A stretch of DNA of 8,240 nucleotides from Proteobacteria bacterium UBA6492 (GTDB taxonomy: Bacteria > Pseudomonadota > Gammaproteobacteria > UBA6429 > Thiohalophilaceae): contig DJMK01000167.1 in NCBI GenBank assembly GCA_002436485.1, forward strand, positions 4,434-12,673, read 5' to 3'. Every line of letters starts with the position of its first letter. Within the stretch, counting starts at the first letter, position 1. The notes beneath the pieces were generated by a model, which worked only from the letters and a program-made list of their open reading frames with translations, was not told the DNA's origin and did not search any database. Shown in pieces: positions 7,899 through 8,240 of this stretch. Position numbers and translations under genes: made by a program.

Positions 7899-7918
7899 AT
7901 TGGTTTCCAGCTACCAAT
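7899..7918. repeat. Short inverted repeat in the oxidase leader
   Basis: Arms ATTGGT (7899-7904) and ACCAAT (7913-7918) with an 8-nt spacer, about 10 nt upstream of the ribosome binding site. Next to it is a run of eight T on the plus strand (7918-7925), read as A8 on the coding strand. It could be a leader hairpin affecting translation; a 6-bp stem is also possible by chance. Confidence 0.3.
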
Positions 7919-8064
7919 TTTTTTTGTTCATCGAGTCCGCATACAACGAACCCAATACTACGATGCTGAGATTATCGAAAGCCTGTCTACAAGTTTACTG
8001 ATCACCTGTTTAGTTTTAACCGTGTCGCTGGAGCAGCATGCCACTCCCCTAAGGGGCAATCGGT

Positions 8065-8089
8065 ACCTGTACCTCGGATCAGTACAGGT
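8065..8089. promoter_or_regulatory. Dyad ACCTGTAC-N9-GTACAGGT upstream of the oxidase
   Basis: Perfect 8-bp arms separated by 9 nt, centred about 200 nt upstream of the oxidase ATG. A near-identical half-site pair with a 4-nt spacer lies upstream of the propeller gene at 1876-1895. It is a candidate operator. On the plus strand a T-run follows at 8112-8118, some 20 nt away, too far for a typical terminator. One isolated half-site copy also occurs inside the propeller gene (304-311), so chance recurrence must be considered. Confidence 0.4.
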
Positions 8090-8240
8090 CTCGACTTGTG
8101 TTCAGTAGATGTTTTTTTATACTCATCCAGAATTATTTTACGGTCTTGTTTTACTAGTATTTTTAGGAAGTTAAATAGCCGTAACTAATATAGTCGGTAA
8201 TTTTTACAGGGCCATATGACGCTAAGTGCTTGTTTTTATG

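Larger units (their letters stand above)
7877..8240. other. Non-coding leader/promoter region upstream of the oxidase
   Basis: 364 bases with no convincing gene on either strand. It is the only upstream DNA visible for the oxidase, so its promoter is expected here. The outer part (about 8100-8210) is AT-rich. One loose sigma-70-like pair can be written on the minus strand (TTACCG at 8200-8195, 17-nt spacer, TATTTA at 8177-8172), but it is about 300 nt from the start and not strong. No sigma-54 element with correct GG/GC spacing was found. The region also holds a short CCCCT/AGGGG palindrome near 8046-8056 and the dyad at 8065-8089. No tRNA or riboswitch was recognised. Confidence 0.5.

Noticed and set aside
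7877..7900. Alternative oxidase start at 7900
   Set aside because: It would add MILLGDLE ahead of an otherwise standard signal peptide and would translate through the strong GGGAG site serving the start at 7876.
8028..8045. Sigma-54 promoter resembling TGGCATGCTGC on the minus strand
   Set aside because: The -24 GG is not followed by GC at the required 10-base spacing.
8065..8118. Plus-strand terminator made of the 8065-8089 dyad and the following T-run
   Set aside because: The T-run begins over 20 nt after the stem and there is no visible plus-strand gene to terminate.
8216..8240. Start of a rightward gene at ATG 8216
   Set aside because: Only eight codons are visible and the upstream AGGG is too close (4 nt). 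It cannot be supported.

Overview
The window looks like a bacterial chromosome segment, most likely from a gammaproteobacterium. That assignment rests on moderate GC, Sec-type signal peptides, the gene style and the family pairing, and it is an inference rather than a proof. It holds two genes, both on the minus strand, and almost nothing else. Both encode exported proteins.

Layout in the direction of transcription (right to left): 8240-7877 is a 364-base non-coding leader with AT-rich stretches, a dyad at 8065-8089 and a clear ribosome binding site. 7876-2000 encodes a giant secreted multicopper oxidase of 1958 residues. 1990-1913 holds two perfect inverted repeats, the second followed by a T-rich tract that makes a good intrinsic terminator. 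1912-1818 is a short intergenic stretch with a second dyad sharing its half-site with the one upstream of the oxidase. 1817-1 encodes an exported YVTN/cytochrome-d1-like beta-propeller protein with immunoglobulin-like flanks, cut by the left edge.

The oxidase is the main object of interest. It reads as three tandem two-cupredoxin units (six cupredoxin domains), on the scale of the giant MofA/MnxG-type putative manganese oxidases. The four His-X-His motifs of the trinuclear copper cluster and the single type 1 copper site are all present, but their order is permuted relative to laccases. The His/His-Cys-His pair lies in domain 2, and the two partner His-X-His motifs lie in domain 3. The equivalent positions in the other domains are systematically degenerate. 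The picture is a fused trimer of two-domain oxidases that kept one of its three possible catalytic interfaces, and a different one from ceruloplasmin.

The two products probably work together outside the cytoplasmic membrane: the oxidase takes electrons from a metal ion or other reductant and reduces oxygen, while the propeller has no visible heme or catalytic motif and may be a partner or scaffold. The natural substrate (Mn(II), Fe(II), Cu(I) or an organic compound) cannot be read from the sequence.
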